Below the pieces are notes generated by a model. That model was given only the letters and a program-made list of their open reading frames with translations. It was not told the origin of the DNA and ran no database searches. Positions 8,410-16,555 of a DNA stretch of 32,336 nucleotides are shown here, one piece after another (the first letter of the stretch is position 1; each line of letters begins with the position of its first letter). The DNA lies in contig JABFXK010000095.1 in the NCBI GenBank assembly GCA_013361785.1, positions 1 to 32,336 on the forward strand, given 5' to 3'. Origin of the DNA: Sphingomonas sp. Lineage in GTDB: Bacteria; Pseudomonadota; Alphaproteobacteria; Sphingomonadales; Sphingomonadaceae. The position numbers and the translations under genes were made by a program.

Positions 8410-9809
8410 GCGCGGTTCTTCATCCTGACGTTCCCGAGCATCGTCAACGCAACGCCGCTCGAAACCGCCGCGACCGCTGCGGAAACCGTCATCGCCACAT
8501 GAAAGCCGCCGAACAGCGCATTGCCGCTGCTCGCGAGCACGGCACCGAGAAGCGCGGTGGCGATCAGCCCGCCAGTGCGCGCGACCGCGCTGTTGAACCC
8601 TGACGCCATCGCGACATGCTTCTCCTCGACCGAACCGAGCACCGAGGCGGTGAGCGGCGCGACCGCAATCGTCATGCCGAGCGCCATCACGACGATCGCC
8701 GGGAATGCGCCCGTCCAGTAGCTGGTTTGCGCGCGGATCAGCCAGGATAGGAGCAGGCCGGCGGCGACGACGAGCGGCCCGATCGTGAGCGGAAGCCGCG
8801 CTCCGACCCGCATAGCAAGCGCACCCATCCTCGGCGATGCCGCGGTCATCAGGATCGGCAACGGAAGGAGCGCGAGTCCCGCCTCGACCGGCGAATAGCC
8901 GCCGCTGCTGATCAGGACGTACGGGATCAGCAGCATCGCCGCGGCGAACGCGCCGTAGAGCAGGAAGGTGAGCAGGTTCAGACCGGAGAAGCAGATGTTG
9001 GCGAATAGCTGCAGCGGCATCATCGCACGCTCGCCGCGCCGTTGCTCCGCACCAAGGAAAGCTCCGAGCAAGACAATCCCTGCCACGATCGAGATCAGCG
9101 CGACCGCATCCGCTCTGCGGTGCGCGGACCACAATGTGAGGCCGTAGGTCAGTCCGAAGAGCCCGGCGGTCGCGAGCACGGCTCCGGGATAATCGGTGCG
9201 CCCGGCGCCTCGCTCCCGGCTCTCGGCGACAAAGCGCAGCGCGAGCAGGATCGCGCCGAGTGCGAGCGGGAGGTTGATGTAGAAGATCGCCGGCCAGCCG
9301 ACCGTGCCGACCAGCCACCCTCCGATCAGCGGCGCGACGGCGGCGCACGCCGCGCCGGCAGCGGCCCAAATCCCGACCGCTCGCCCGCGCTTCTCGCCGG
9401 AATAAGCTGCATTCAGGAGCGCCAGGCTGTTAGGCAGCAATAACGCGGCGCCGATCCCCTGCGCAGCTCGCGCGGCGAGCAGGAGCGGCAGGCTCGGCGC
9501 CAGCGCGCAGGTCAGGGACGCGAAGCCGAACAGGCTCGTTCCGATGACGAGCAGCCGCCGCCGTCCATAATGATCGCCAACCGCGCCGCCGAGCAGCAAT
9601 AGCGCCGACAGCGGCAGCAGATAGGCGTTGACCACCCATTGCACGTCCGCGGCCCCGGCCGCGTAGCTCTGGCGGATCGCCGGGAGCGCGATGCTCGTCA
9701 CCGATCCATCGACGAAGCTCAGGCTCGATGCGAGGATGCAGCAGACGAGCGTCCAGCGCGCGTCCGCGCGGCGGGTTTCAGCCCCTCTGCTGGCGTCGCG
9801 CGGGCTCAA
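8406..9809 (-). CDS. MFS transporter, DHA2/EmrB-QacA-like
   Basis: Hydrophobic multi-TM protein; 'SSLSFVDGSVTSIALPAIRQSY', 'GDHYGRRRLLVIGTSLFGFASLTCALAPSLPLLLAARAAQGIGAALLLPNSLALL'. Start codon appears to be TTG. Confidence 0.9.
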   Translation of the reverse strand: MSPRDASRGAETRRADARWTLVCCILASSLSFVDGSVTSIALPAIRQSYAAGAADVQWVVNAYLLPLSALLLLGGAVGDHYGRRRLLVIGTSLFGFASLTCALAPSLPLLLAARAAQGIGAALLLPNSLALLNAAYSGEKRGRAVGIWAAAGAACAAVAPLIGGWLVGTVGWPAIFYINLPLALGAILLALRFVAESRERGAGRTDYPGAVLATAGLFGLTYGLTLWSAHRRADAVALISIVAGIVLLGAFLGAEQRRGERAMMPLQLFANICFSGLNLLTFLLYGAFAAAMLLIPYVLISSGGYSPVEAGLALLPLPILMTAASPRMGALAMRVGARLPLTIGPLVVAAGLLLSWLIRAQTSYWTGAFPAIVVMALGMTIAVAPLTASVLGSVEEKHVAMASGFNSAVARTGGLIATALLGAVLASSGNALFGGFHVAMTVSAAVAAVSSGVALTMLGNVRMKNRA

Positions 9810-10057
9810 TCCACGTGCTGCGCGATTGCCGCCTCGACCATGTTACGCCACACGTCCGCGTCGCCCACCGCGGCCATCGCTTCGTCCGGCTCGCGCGCGG
9901 TGTGAAGCACGGCCAGCGCCTGGTTCACATGCTCGCGCCAGGTGCGATCGACTTCGGTCGCCGCATGGCCGTTATGACCATCGGCATTCGCGCTCAGCTT
10001 CGCGCCAGCGAGCACCCGCGCGATTCGTTCGACCAGCGGGCAATTGGATTCCGGCAT
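9806..10057 (-). CDS. Small hypothetical protein
   Basis: ATG at 10057 with SD AAGGGAGGAG, 'MPESNCPLVERIARVLAGAKLSANADGHNGHAATEVDRTWREHVNQALAVLHTAREPDEAM'. Its stop overlaps the MFS start. Confidence 0.7.
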   Translation of the reverse strand: MPESNCPLVERIARVLAGAKLSANADGHNGHAATEVDRTWREHVNQALAVLHTAREPDEAMAAVGDADVWRNMVEAAIAQHVD

Positions 10058-10105
10058 TTGCTGCTCCTCCCTTTGCGCGGACAACCCGCGTCGGAGACTT
10101 TGGGT

Positions 10106-11287
10106 TCAAAGCACTTCGAACAGCCCCGCCGCGCCCATTCCTCCACCGACGCACATGGTGACGACGACGTAGCGCCCGCCGCGGCGCTTGCCCTCGATCA
10201 GCGCGTGGCCGGTCATGCGCGCGCCGCTCATGCCGTAGGGGTGGCCGATCGAGATCGACCCGCCGTCGACGTTCATGCGGTCTTCGGGGATCCCGATCTG
10301 CTCGGCGCTGTAGAGCACCTGCACCGCGAAGGCCTCGTTCAGTTCCCACAGGCCGATGTCGTCGACCTTGAGATCGAAGCGGTTGAGCAGCTTCCTGACC
10401 GCGTCGATCGGCCCGATCCCCATCTCGTCGGGCTCGGTGCCGGCGACCGCCATCCCGACGTAGCGGCCGATCGGCGTGAGGCCGCGCCGCTCCGCCTCCT
10501 TCGCTTCCATCAGGATGCAAGCCGAGCTTCCGTCAGACAGCTGGCTCGCATTGCCTGCGGTGATCGACGTGTCCGGCCCGAGCACGGGATTGAGCGCTGA
10601 AAGCCCCTCGATCGTCGTGTCGGGGCGGTTGCCCTCGTCCTTGGCGATGGTCACTTCGCGCTGCGAGACTTCGCCCGTATCCTTGTTCGTAACGTTCATT
10701 GTGGTGGTGACGGGGACGATCTCGTCGTCGAAGCGGCCGGCCGCCTGAGCCGCGGCAGTGCGCTGCTGGCTCTTCAGCGCATATTCGTCCTGCCGCTCGC
10801 GGCTGATCCCGTAACGCTTCGCGACAGTCTCCGCCGTCTGCAGCATCGGCATGTAGATGTGCTTGTGCATGGCCATCAGCGACGGATCGGGCGTGATCCG
10901 CATCTCGGGCGTCTGCACCATGCTGATCGAGTCCTGGCCGCCGGCGGCGACCACATCCATCCTGTCGATGACGATCTGCTTGGCGGCGGTCGCGATCGCC
11001 ATCAGCCCCGACGAGCATTGGCGGTCGATCGTCATGCCGGAAACGCTGACGGGGCACCCGGCGCGCAAGGCGACTTGCCGGCCGATATTGCCGAACTGCG
11101 TCCCCTGCGTGAGCACCGCGCCCCACACGACGTCGTCGATATCGCCAGGATCGATCCCGGCGCGCTCGATCGCCGGCTTGAGCGAGAATGCACCGAGCGT
11201 CGGCCCGAGCGTCGCGTTGAACGCGCCCTTGTAAGCGCGGCCGATCGGTGTCCGCGCTGTCGAAACGATCACGGCATCGCGAGCCAT
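10106..11287 (-). CDS. Acetyl-CoA C-acyltransferase (thiolase)
   Basis: '[15 protein letters not shown]', active-site '[11 protein letters not shown]', 'NEAFAVQVL', '[20 protein letters not shown]', '[18 protein letters not shown]'. Confidence 0.95.
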   Translation of the reverse strand: MARDAVIVSTARTPIGRAYKGAFNATLGPTLGAFSLKPAIERAGIDPGDIDDVVWGAVLTQGTQFGNIGRQVALRAGCPVSVSGMTIDRQCSSGLMAIATAAKQIVIDRMDVVAAGGQDSISMVQTPEMRITPDPSLMAMHKHIYMPMLQTAETVAKRYGISRERQDEYALKSQQRTAAAQAAGRFDDEIVPVTTTMNVTNKDTGEVSQREVTIAKDEGNRPDTTIEGLSALNPVLGPDTSITAGNASQLSDGSSACILMEAKEAERRGLTPIGRYVGMAVAGTEPDEMGIGPIDAVRKLLNRFDLKVDDIGLWELNEAFAVQVLYSAEQIGIPEDRMNVDGGSISIGHPYGMSGARMTGHALIEGKRRGGRYVVVTMCVGGGMGAAGLFEVL

Positions 11288-11297
11288 TCTTCTCTCC

Positions 11298-11753
11298 TCA
11301 GGTCACAATCAGGGCGAGCCAGACCGCGCTCAGCGCCGGCTTATCCTCGCCTTCGATTTCAACGGTCACATTGTGGCGAAGCAGCACTTGCCCCGGCGCT
11401 TTCTCCTCGACCGAGTCAAGGCTGAAGCGGCCGCGAACGCGCGTGCCCGACCGCACCGGCGCGAGAAATCGAACGCGGTCCAGGCCATAGTTGATCGCCA
11501 TTTTCATCCCGTCTGGCACCAGCATCACCTCCGCGCCCATGCGCGAGAGCAGCGACAGCGACAAAAATCCGTGCGCGATCGTCCCGCCGAAGGGCGTGCG
11601 CGCAGCCGCCTGCGGATCGACATGGATGAACTGCCGGTCCTCGGTCGCGTCGGCGAACGCGTCGATCCGCGCCTGGTCGATCGTGATCCATGACGAGACG
11701 CCGACTTCCTGTCCTGCACGCGACCGGATTTCCTCAAAGGTGGCTAACGGCAT
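11298..11753 (-). CDS. MaoC family dehydratase (R-specific enoyl-CoA hydratase-like)
   Basis: '[48 protein letters not shown]' matches the hydratase-2/MaoC motif. Confidence 0.93.
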   Translation of the reverse strand: MPLATFEEIRSRAGQEVGVSSWITIDQARIDAFADATEDRQFIHVDPQAAARTPFGGTIAHGFLSLSLLSRMGAEVMLVPDGMKMAINYGLDRVRFLAPVRSGTRVRGRFSLDSVEEKAPGQVLLRHNVTVEIEGEDKPALSAVWLALIVT

Positions 11754-12799
11754 CAGAAGGGCAGTGGCGCCGGCGGCTGGTCGGACGCGCGGGCGAGCTG
11801 CAGCTTGTGCCCCTGCAAAACCTCGATGAGCGCGCGCAATATCGCTGCCCTGTCCGCTGCCAGCTTGTCCGAATCACGCGTCGCGTCGTCGTAGACGAGG
11901 TCGAACGCGAGCCCTCCGCCGCCCGCGCCTGAGAGCGCGCAGCGGACGAGCTTGCAGCCCTTCTGAGCCGACACCGCGGCTTCCGCCGCAGCAGCCACCG
12001 CATCGATGGACTTGGCCGACGCTTCGCCGGCGACGGCGAGATAGAGCGTCACTCGCCGTGCTTTCGTCATGGCCATATTGTGGATCTCGCGCTCGAGCAG
12101 CTTGGTGTTGGCCATGATCAGCTGCTCGCCGGTGATCGAGCGCAGCCGCGTCGTCTTGAGGCCGATCCGCTCGACCGTTCCGGTGCTGTTGTCATAGCGG
12201 ATGGTGTCGCCCTTCTTGAACGGCTGGTCGAAGAGGATCGAAAGCGCGGCGAACAGGTCGGCGAAAATGCCCTGTGCCGCCAGGCCGATGGCGATTCCGC
12301 CGACACCCAGCCCCGCGACGAGCGCAGTCACGTTTACGCCGAGATTGTCGAGGATCAGGATCAGCGCGATCGCGAACAATGTCACGCTGACCAGCAGCCG
12401 GATGATCGCCATCGCGTTGCCAAGCGCGCCCGAACCGCTCTCGACCGCCACCCTGCGGCCGATCAGGCCGAGGATCAGCTCGCGTCCCCAGACCGCGCCT
12501 TGCAGCGCGAACGCAATGACGAACGCGATGTCGAGCAGGCGCTCGATCTTGTGCGGAAGCCCGCCGTACGTCGCGACCACGTCGGCGGCGGCAAGAACCA
12601 TGAACACGAGACTGGTCTTTGCGAACACGCGCCCAATGACCGACCGCCAGCCCCAGCCTTCGGGGTCGCGCCGCACCCAGCTCCTTCCGAATTCGCGCAG
12701 GATCAGCATCGCTGCGACCAGCGCCGCGGCGACGGCAATGCCGATCAGCAGCCCGTCACGGTTCGCTTCGAACCAGCTCGCAAGGCCATTCACCCCCAT
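11753..12799 (-). CDS. Mechanosensitive ion channel family protein (MscS-like)
   Basis: TM segments followed by 'GLGVGGIAIGLAAQGIFADLFAALSILFDQPFKKGDTIRYDNSTGTVERIGLKTTRLRSITGEQLIMANTKLLEREIHN'. Start uncertain (ATG 12799, or TTG 12835 as in the ORF track). Stop TGA overlaps the MaoC ATG. Confidence 0.93.
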   Translation of the reverse strand: MGVNGLASWFEANRDGLLIGIAVAAALVAAMLILREFGRSWVRRDPEGWGWRSVIGRVFAKTSLVFMVLAAADVVATYGGLPHKIERLLDIAFVIAFALQGAVWGRELILGLIGRRVAVESGSGALGNAMAIIRLLVSVTLFAIALILILDNLGVNVTALVAGLGVGGIAIGLAAQGIFADLFAALSILFDQPFKKGDTIRYDNSTGTVERIGLKTTRLRSITGEQLIMANTKLLEREIHNMAMTKARRVTLYLAVAGEASAKSIDAVAAAAEAAVSAQKGCKLVRCALSGAGGGGLAFDLVYDDATRDSDKLAADRAAILRALIEVLQGHKLQLARASDQPPAPLPF

Positions 12800-12831
12800 C
12801 GGCCATGTCTTGGCCGCGAGCGAAGCCGCAA

Positions 12832-13884
12832 TCAAGCAGCGGCGGCGGAGACGCTCTCGTTTGCGGCAGCTTCAGCCTTGCGCTTCCGCCGCCGGCGACC
12901 ACCGCGCGCGAGGAACTCCAGGAGTCCGACTTCGGCGCTGGAAAGCCACTTGCGGCCCCGCGGCCGTTCCATCCCGTCGAGCGGATCGCGCGGTTTCTCC
13001 TTGACCGCCTCGAGCAGCTTCGGGTGGACATAGGACTTGCGGCTGATCGCGGGCGTGTTGCCGAGCGCCTCGGCGACCGGCTCGACCACCGTCTTGACGC
13101 TGATCTTCGCGTCTTCCGCTTTCTTCAGCATCTGCTCGAAGGCGATCACGCTCGCGCTCCACGTGCGGAAATGCTTGGCGGTGAAGTCGCCGCCCGACGC
13201 CTCCTTGATATAGTCGTTCACGTCGCTCGAGGTGACGGGCTTCGGCTCGCCGTCGCCGTTCACATATTGGAATAGCATCTGACCCGGCAGGTCCTGGCAG
13301 CGCTTGCAGATGCGCTTCAAATTGGTGTCGGTGATCTTCACCTCGTGGACGATGCCGTGCTTTCCGGTGAAGCGCATCATCAGCCCGTGGCCAGTCCGCC
13401 TGAGGTGGCGCGTGCGCAGCGTGGTCGCTCCGAAGCTCTTGTTCTGCTTGGCATATTCCTCGTTGCCGATGCGGATATGCTCGGTGTCGAGGAGGCGGAC
13501 GACGGCCGCGAGCACCGCCTCGCGCGTCAGGTCGCGGCGTTTGAGGTCCCGTTCCACACGCCGCCTGAGGCGCGGGAGCGCCTTTCCGAACTCGAGCAGT
13601 CCTTCATATTTGGCGCTCTCCCGCTTCTCTCGAAATCCGGGGTGGTATCGATATTGCTTGCGCCCGCGGGCATCCACGCCCGTGGCCTGCAGGTGGCCGT
13701 CTGGATCGGCGCAGAACCATGCGTCGTCATAGGCCGGCGGAAGCCCGACCGCGTTCAGCCGGTCGATCTCGTCCCGGTCCGTGATCCGCTCTCCGTCCGC
13801 ATCGAAATAGGCCCAGTATCGGCCCATCCGCTTTCGACTGATTCCCGGCTCCGTGTCGCTGCTGTGCCGTAACAACGCCTTCAC
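12832..13884 (-). CDS. DNA topoisomerase IB (bacterial/poxvirus-like type)
   Basis: 'GRYWAYFDADGERITDRDEIDRLNAVGLPPAYDDAWFC', 'RKQYRYHPGFREKRESAKYEGLLEFGKALPRLRRRV', 'FRTWSASVIAFE', 'RKSYVHPKLLE'. GTG start at 13884 has an ideal AAGGAG SD; the ORF-track start at 13995 would overlap the next gene. Confidence 0.92.
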   Translation of the reverse strand: MKALLRHSSDTEPGISRKRMGRYWAYFDADGERITDRDEIDRLNAVGLPPAYDDAWFCADPDGHLQATGVDARGRKQYRYHPGFREKRESAKYEGLLEFGKALPRLRRRVERDLKRRDLTREAVLAAVVRLLDTEHIRIGNEEYAKQNKSFGATTLRTRHLRRTGHGLMMRFTGKHGIVHEVKITDTNLKRICKRCQDLPGQMLFQYVNGDGEPKPVTSSDVNDYIKEASGGDFTAKHFRTWSASVIAFEQMLKKAEDAKISVKTVVEPVAEALGNTPAISRKSYVHPKLLEAVKEKPRDPLDGMERPRGRKWLSSAEVGLLEFLARGGRRRRKRKAEAAANESVSAAAA

Positions 13885-13957
13885 TCGTCTCCTTAAGAGG
13901 TCTAAGCGAGCGAGAGAGCGGGCGGGTTCCTGAAGAGGAATGGAAGGAGTCTTGCCG

Positions 13958-14536
13958 ATGCAAATTTCCGACTCGCGTATCCTCATTGTCGCCACCGACG
14001 GTTTCGAGGAATGGGAGCTGTTCGGGCCGCGCCAGATCCTTCAGGACCGCGGCGCCGAGGTCGTGCTTGCATCGCTGACCCGCGACCCAATCGAGGCGAC
14101 GGTTCACGACAAGCCGGGCAAGACGATCATGCCGGACCTGACGATCGACGAAGCCAATGCCGACGCTTTCGACGCGGTGATCCTGCCGGGCGGCGTCCGC
14201 AATCCCGACCAACTGCGCCTTCACGGAGACGTCATCGCGCTGATCCGTCTCTTCGCCGAGCAGGGGAAGCCGGTCGCAGCGATTTGTCATGGGCCATGGC
14301 TACTGGTCGAAGCGGACCTGCTTCGCGACCGCTCCGCGACCAGCTGGCCGTCGATCCGAACCGACCTGCGCAATGCGGGCGCGACGGTCGTCGACGAAGC
14401 GGCGGTGACAGACGGCAATATCATCACCAGCCGCAATCCGGATGACGTCGAAGCCTTCACCGATGCGCTCATCGAGCTCGTCGAGAATGGGCCCGCCGTG
14501 CGCGAGATTAACGAGCCCAACGAGGTTCCCGCCTAA
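13958..14536 (+). CDS. DJ-1/PfpI family (type 1 glutamine amidotransferase-like) protein
   Basis: 'RILIVATDGFEEWELFGPRQILQDRGAEVVLAS', nucleophile elbow 'AAICHGPWLLVEADLL', 'RSATSWPSIRTDLRNAGATVVDEAAV'. SD GGAAGGAG precedes the ATG at 13958. Confidence 0.92.
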   Translation: MQISDSRILIVATDGFEEWELFGPRQILQDRGAEVVLASLTRDPIEATVHDKPGKTIMPDLTIDEANADAFDAVILPGGVRNPDQLRLHGDVIALIRLFAEQGKPVAAICHGPWLLVEADLLRDRSATSWPSIRTDLRNAGATVVDEAAVTDGNIITSRNPDDVEAFTDALIELVENGPAVREINEPNEVPA

Positions 14537-14571
14537 CCGTATCGCAACCAATTCAGGCTAGTTGCGCCGTC

Positions 14572-15090
14572 ATGGACGCGCGATCCGTCACGCTGATCGA
14601 ACGCAACGTCGACCGGGCAGCCTCGGCGCTGTTCGCCGCGGCTTCGGGCTATGCGGCTTATTCGGCACTCGCGTCGCATTTCGCTCAGCGCCTGCTCGTG
14701 GCCGAAGCCGCGGCCGCCGTCGCATTCGCTTACTGGCTCTGCCTTCGGACGCTGGGCGCGGTTCAGCCGGAAGCGCGCCGGCTCCCTGTTCCGGTCTTCG
14801 ACGTTCGCCAGATCGAGGAGATCGAACCGGCTGAGCTGCTTCTGACCGACATCTATCCGGGGGCGCCCGACGCTGCCGAAGAGCCGCTGGTGCTCGACGA
14901 CATTCTCGCCGAGCTCCAGCCGGACTCGCGCGTCGTGCGCCTGTTCGACCCGAGCGCGATGCCCACTCCGGGGCAGATCAGCGCCCGCATCGACCGGCAC
15001 CTGGCCGGCGGCTTCTCTCCCGCGGCGGCGGCGGACGCTTCACAGGCGCTTCACGACGCGCTCGCCGAGTTGCGCCGCTCGCTGTCCTAA
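14572..15090 (+). CDS. Hypothetical protein with N-terminal hydrophobic segments
   Basis: 172-aa ORF, ATG at 14572, two hydrophobic stretches then an acidic, probably cytosolic part. Confidence 0.65.
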   Translation: MDARSVTLIERNVDRAASALFAAASGYAAYSALASHFAQRLLVAEAAAAVAFAYWLCLRTLGAVQPEARRLPVPVFDVRQIEEIEPAELLLTDIYPGAPDAAEEPLVLDDILAELQPDSRVVRLFDPSAMPTPGQISARIDRHLAGGFSPAAAADASQALHDALAELRRSLS

Positions 15091-15422
15091 TTTTCGCTGA
15101 CGGTCAGCGCTTCGATCATCAGCTCGGTTGCGCCGTCGCACTGGCGCGCTGGAGCTCCGACGACGGCGATGTCGGCGACGATCACGCCCGGGATGCTGAA
15201 CTCCGCATCCTCGAGGCCGGCGCACATGCGCCTGGCGATCTCGGCTGAATCCAGCCCCGTCACTCGAAAAGCAATCTGGTGACGTTCGCCGGTCAATGTC
15301 AGCGACTGCCAGTCGACTGATTGGACGTCCGTAAGTAGAATCCTATTTCGCTCGACCCTTGCCCGCGCGACTAGCGCCCGGATGAGGCTGGCGGCGGCTT
15401 GCGACATCGCCATCTTGATCAT
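15087..15422 (-). CDS. Hypothetical protein (about 111 aa)
   Basis: ATG at 15422 with SD GAAGGAG; 'MIKMAMSQAAASLIRALVARARVERNRILLTDVQSVDWQSLTLTGERHQIAFRVTG'. The longer ORF start at 15602 runs into the neighbouring regulatory region. Confidence 0.65.
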   Translation of the reverse strand: MIKMAMSQAAASLIRALVARARVERNRILLTDVQSVDWQSLTLTGERHQIAFRVTGLDSAEIARRMCAGLEDAEFSIPGVIVADIAVVGAPARQCDGATELMIEALTVSEN

Positions 15423-15649
15423 TGCGCGCACTCCTTCAGGTAGGCGCGCACGCGTGCGACGGTCGTCGGACGCGGATCGCGTCCCCTTCGCAGATCGAAC
15501 ACAAATCGAGGATCGCCAACGGCTTCCCGGCCAAAACGGGTCGCTGGCGTATCGTTCTGACGCAAAAATTTCTCCACTTCTCGTAGCAAATGCACCTGTC
15601 ATGTCCTTATCAAGTCTCGCGACTCGGCTTCACATCCATTCCCAACGCA

Positions 15650-15676
15650 ATTCCTACTTGTCTAGGGACATTCCTA
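15650..15676. promoter_or_regulatory. Repeated ATTCCTA / TGTC-TAGG-GACA element, candidate operator of the S24 regulator
   Basis: ATTCCTA at 15650-15656 and 15670-15676 (20-bp period) with inverted repeat TGTCTAGGGACA (15659-15670), 20-50 bp upstream of the regulator ATG. Confidence 0.35.
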
Positions 15677-15696
15677 TCAGTACTAAGAGGTCATTA

Positions 15697-16344
15697 ATGG
15701 TGCCGGATCCCCGTCTTGTCCTTGAGCGTCTCTGCGCGGAGCGCGGCGAAGACTTCGCCGGCCTGTCACGGATGCTCGGGCGCAATGCCGCCTACATTCA
15801 GCAATTCGTCCGCCGAGGCGTGCCCAAGCGGCTCAAGGAGGAGGAGCGGCGCAAGCTCGCACGCTATTTCTCCGTCCCGGAGACGCTGCTCGGCGGACCG
15901 CCCGAGAGCGAGCACCCGTCGACTGGTCTGCTGAGCATCAAGCGCCATCCGGTCAGTGTTTCGGCCGGTCCCGGCTCGGTGGTCACCGAAGAGCTGGGCA
16001 AGCCTTATTTCGCTTTCGACGAGCGCTGGCTGAAGGCGCTGACTCCAAGCCAGCCGTCGAAACTGTCGATCGTCCGCGTGGAAGGCGATTCGATGGCGCC
16101 GACGCTCAACGCCGGTGACGACATTCTCGTCGACCTCGGCGATGCGGCCGGTCGTCTTCGCGACGGGATCTATGTGCTGAGGATCGACGACGCCGTGGTG
16201 GTGAAGCGGCTGGCGCTCAACCCGACCGGGCGCCGGGTCACGGTTCAGTCGGACAATCCGGCCTATCCCGACTGGCCCGACTGCAGCCTCGACGACATTA
16301 AGGTGATCGGCCGGGTGATCTGGTCCGGCCGCCGGATCGTCTAG
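15697..16344 (+). CDS. S24 (LexA-like) family peptidase / HTH transcriptional regulator
   Basis: HTH-like N-terminus 'LSRMLGRNAAYIQQFVRRG'; S24 domain with 'VRVEGDSMAPTLNAGDDILVD' (Ser) and 'VVVKRLAL' (Lys). ATG at 15697. Confidence 0.88.
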   Translation: MVPDPRLVLERLCAERGEDFAGLSRMLGRNAAYIQQFVRRGVPKRLKEEERRKLARYFSVPETLLGGPPESEHPSTGLLSIKRHPVSVSAGPGSVVTEELGKPYFAFDERWLKALTPSQPSKLSIVRVEGDSMAPTLNAGDDILVDLGDAAGRLRDGIYVLRIDDAVVVKRLALNPTGRRVTVQSDNPAYPDWPDCSLDDIKVIGRVIWSGRRIV

Positions 16345-16517
16345 GAGCCGCGACGGGCCTTATCGATCAGCCAGGTGGCGACGGCGAGCACGATGCCGAT
16401 GCCAAGGCCGATGAGAACGCCTTTCAGCGGATTTCGGATCGACAGGCCGTAGACGAAGCCCAGGAGAAGGAAGAGCGCGAGGAAACATCCTCCTGCCCTG
16501 GTCGTGCTGCCTTGCAT
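16341..16517 (-). CDS. Small (58 aa) membrane protein with two predicted TM helices
   Basis: Translated by hand: MQGSTTRAGGCFLALFLLLGFVYGLSIRNPLKGVLIGLGIGIVLAVATWLIDKARRGS*. Its stop overlaps the S24 gene stop (CTAG). Not in the supplied ORF track. Confidence 0.7.
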   Translation of the reverse strand: MQGSTTRAGGCFLALFLLLGFVYGLSIRNPLKGVLIGLGIGIVLAVATWLIDKARRGS

Positions 16518-16555
16518 GGCCGAGGCTCATGCCAGAGCGGGGATGAGCGCGCCAG

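Noticed and set aside
7507-9369. 620-aa minus-strand ORF overlapping phaZ and the MFS gene
   Set aside because: Arg-rich composition, crosses two well-supported genes, no recognisable domain; a GC-rich shadow ORF.
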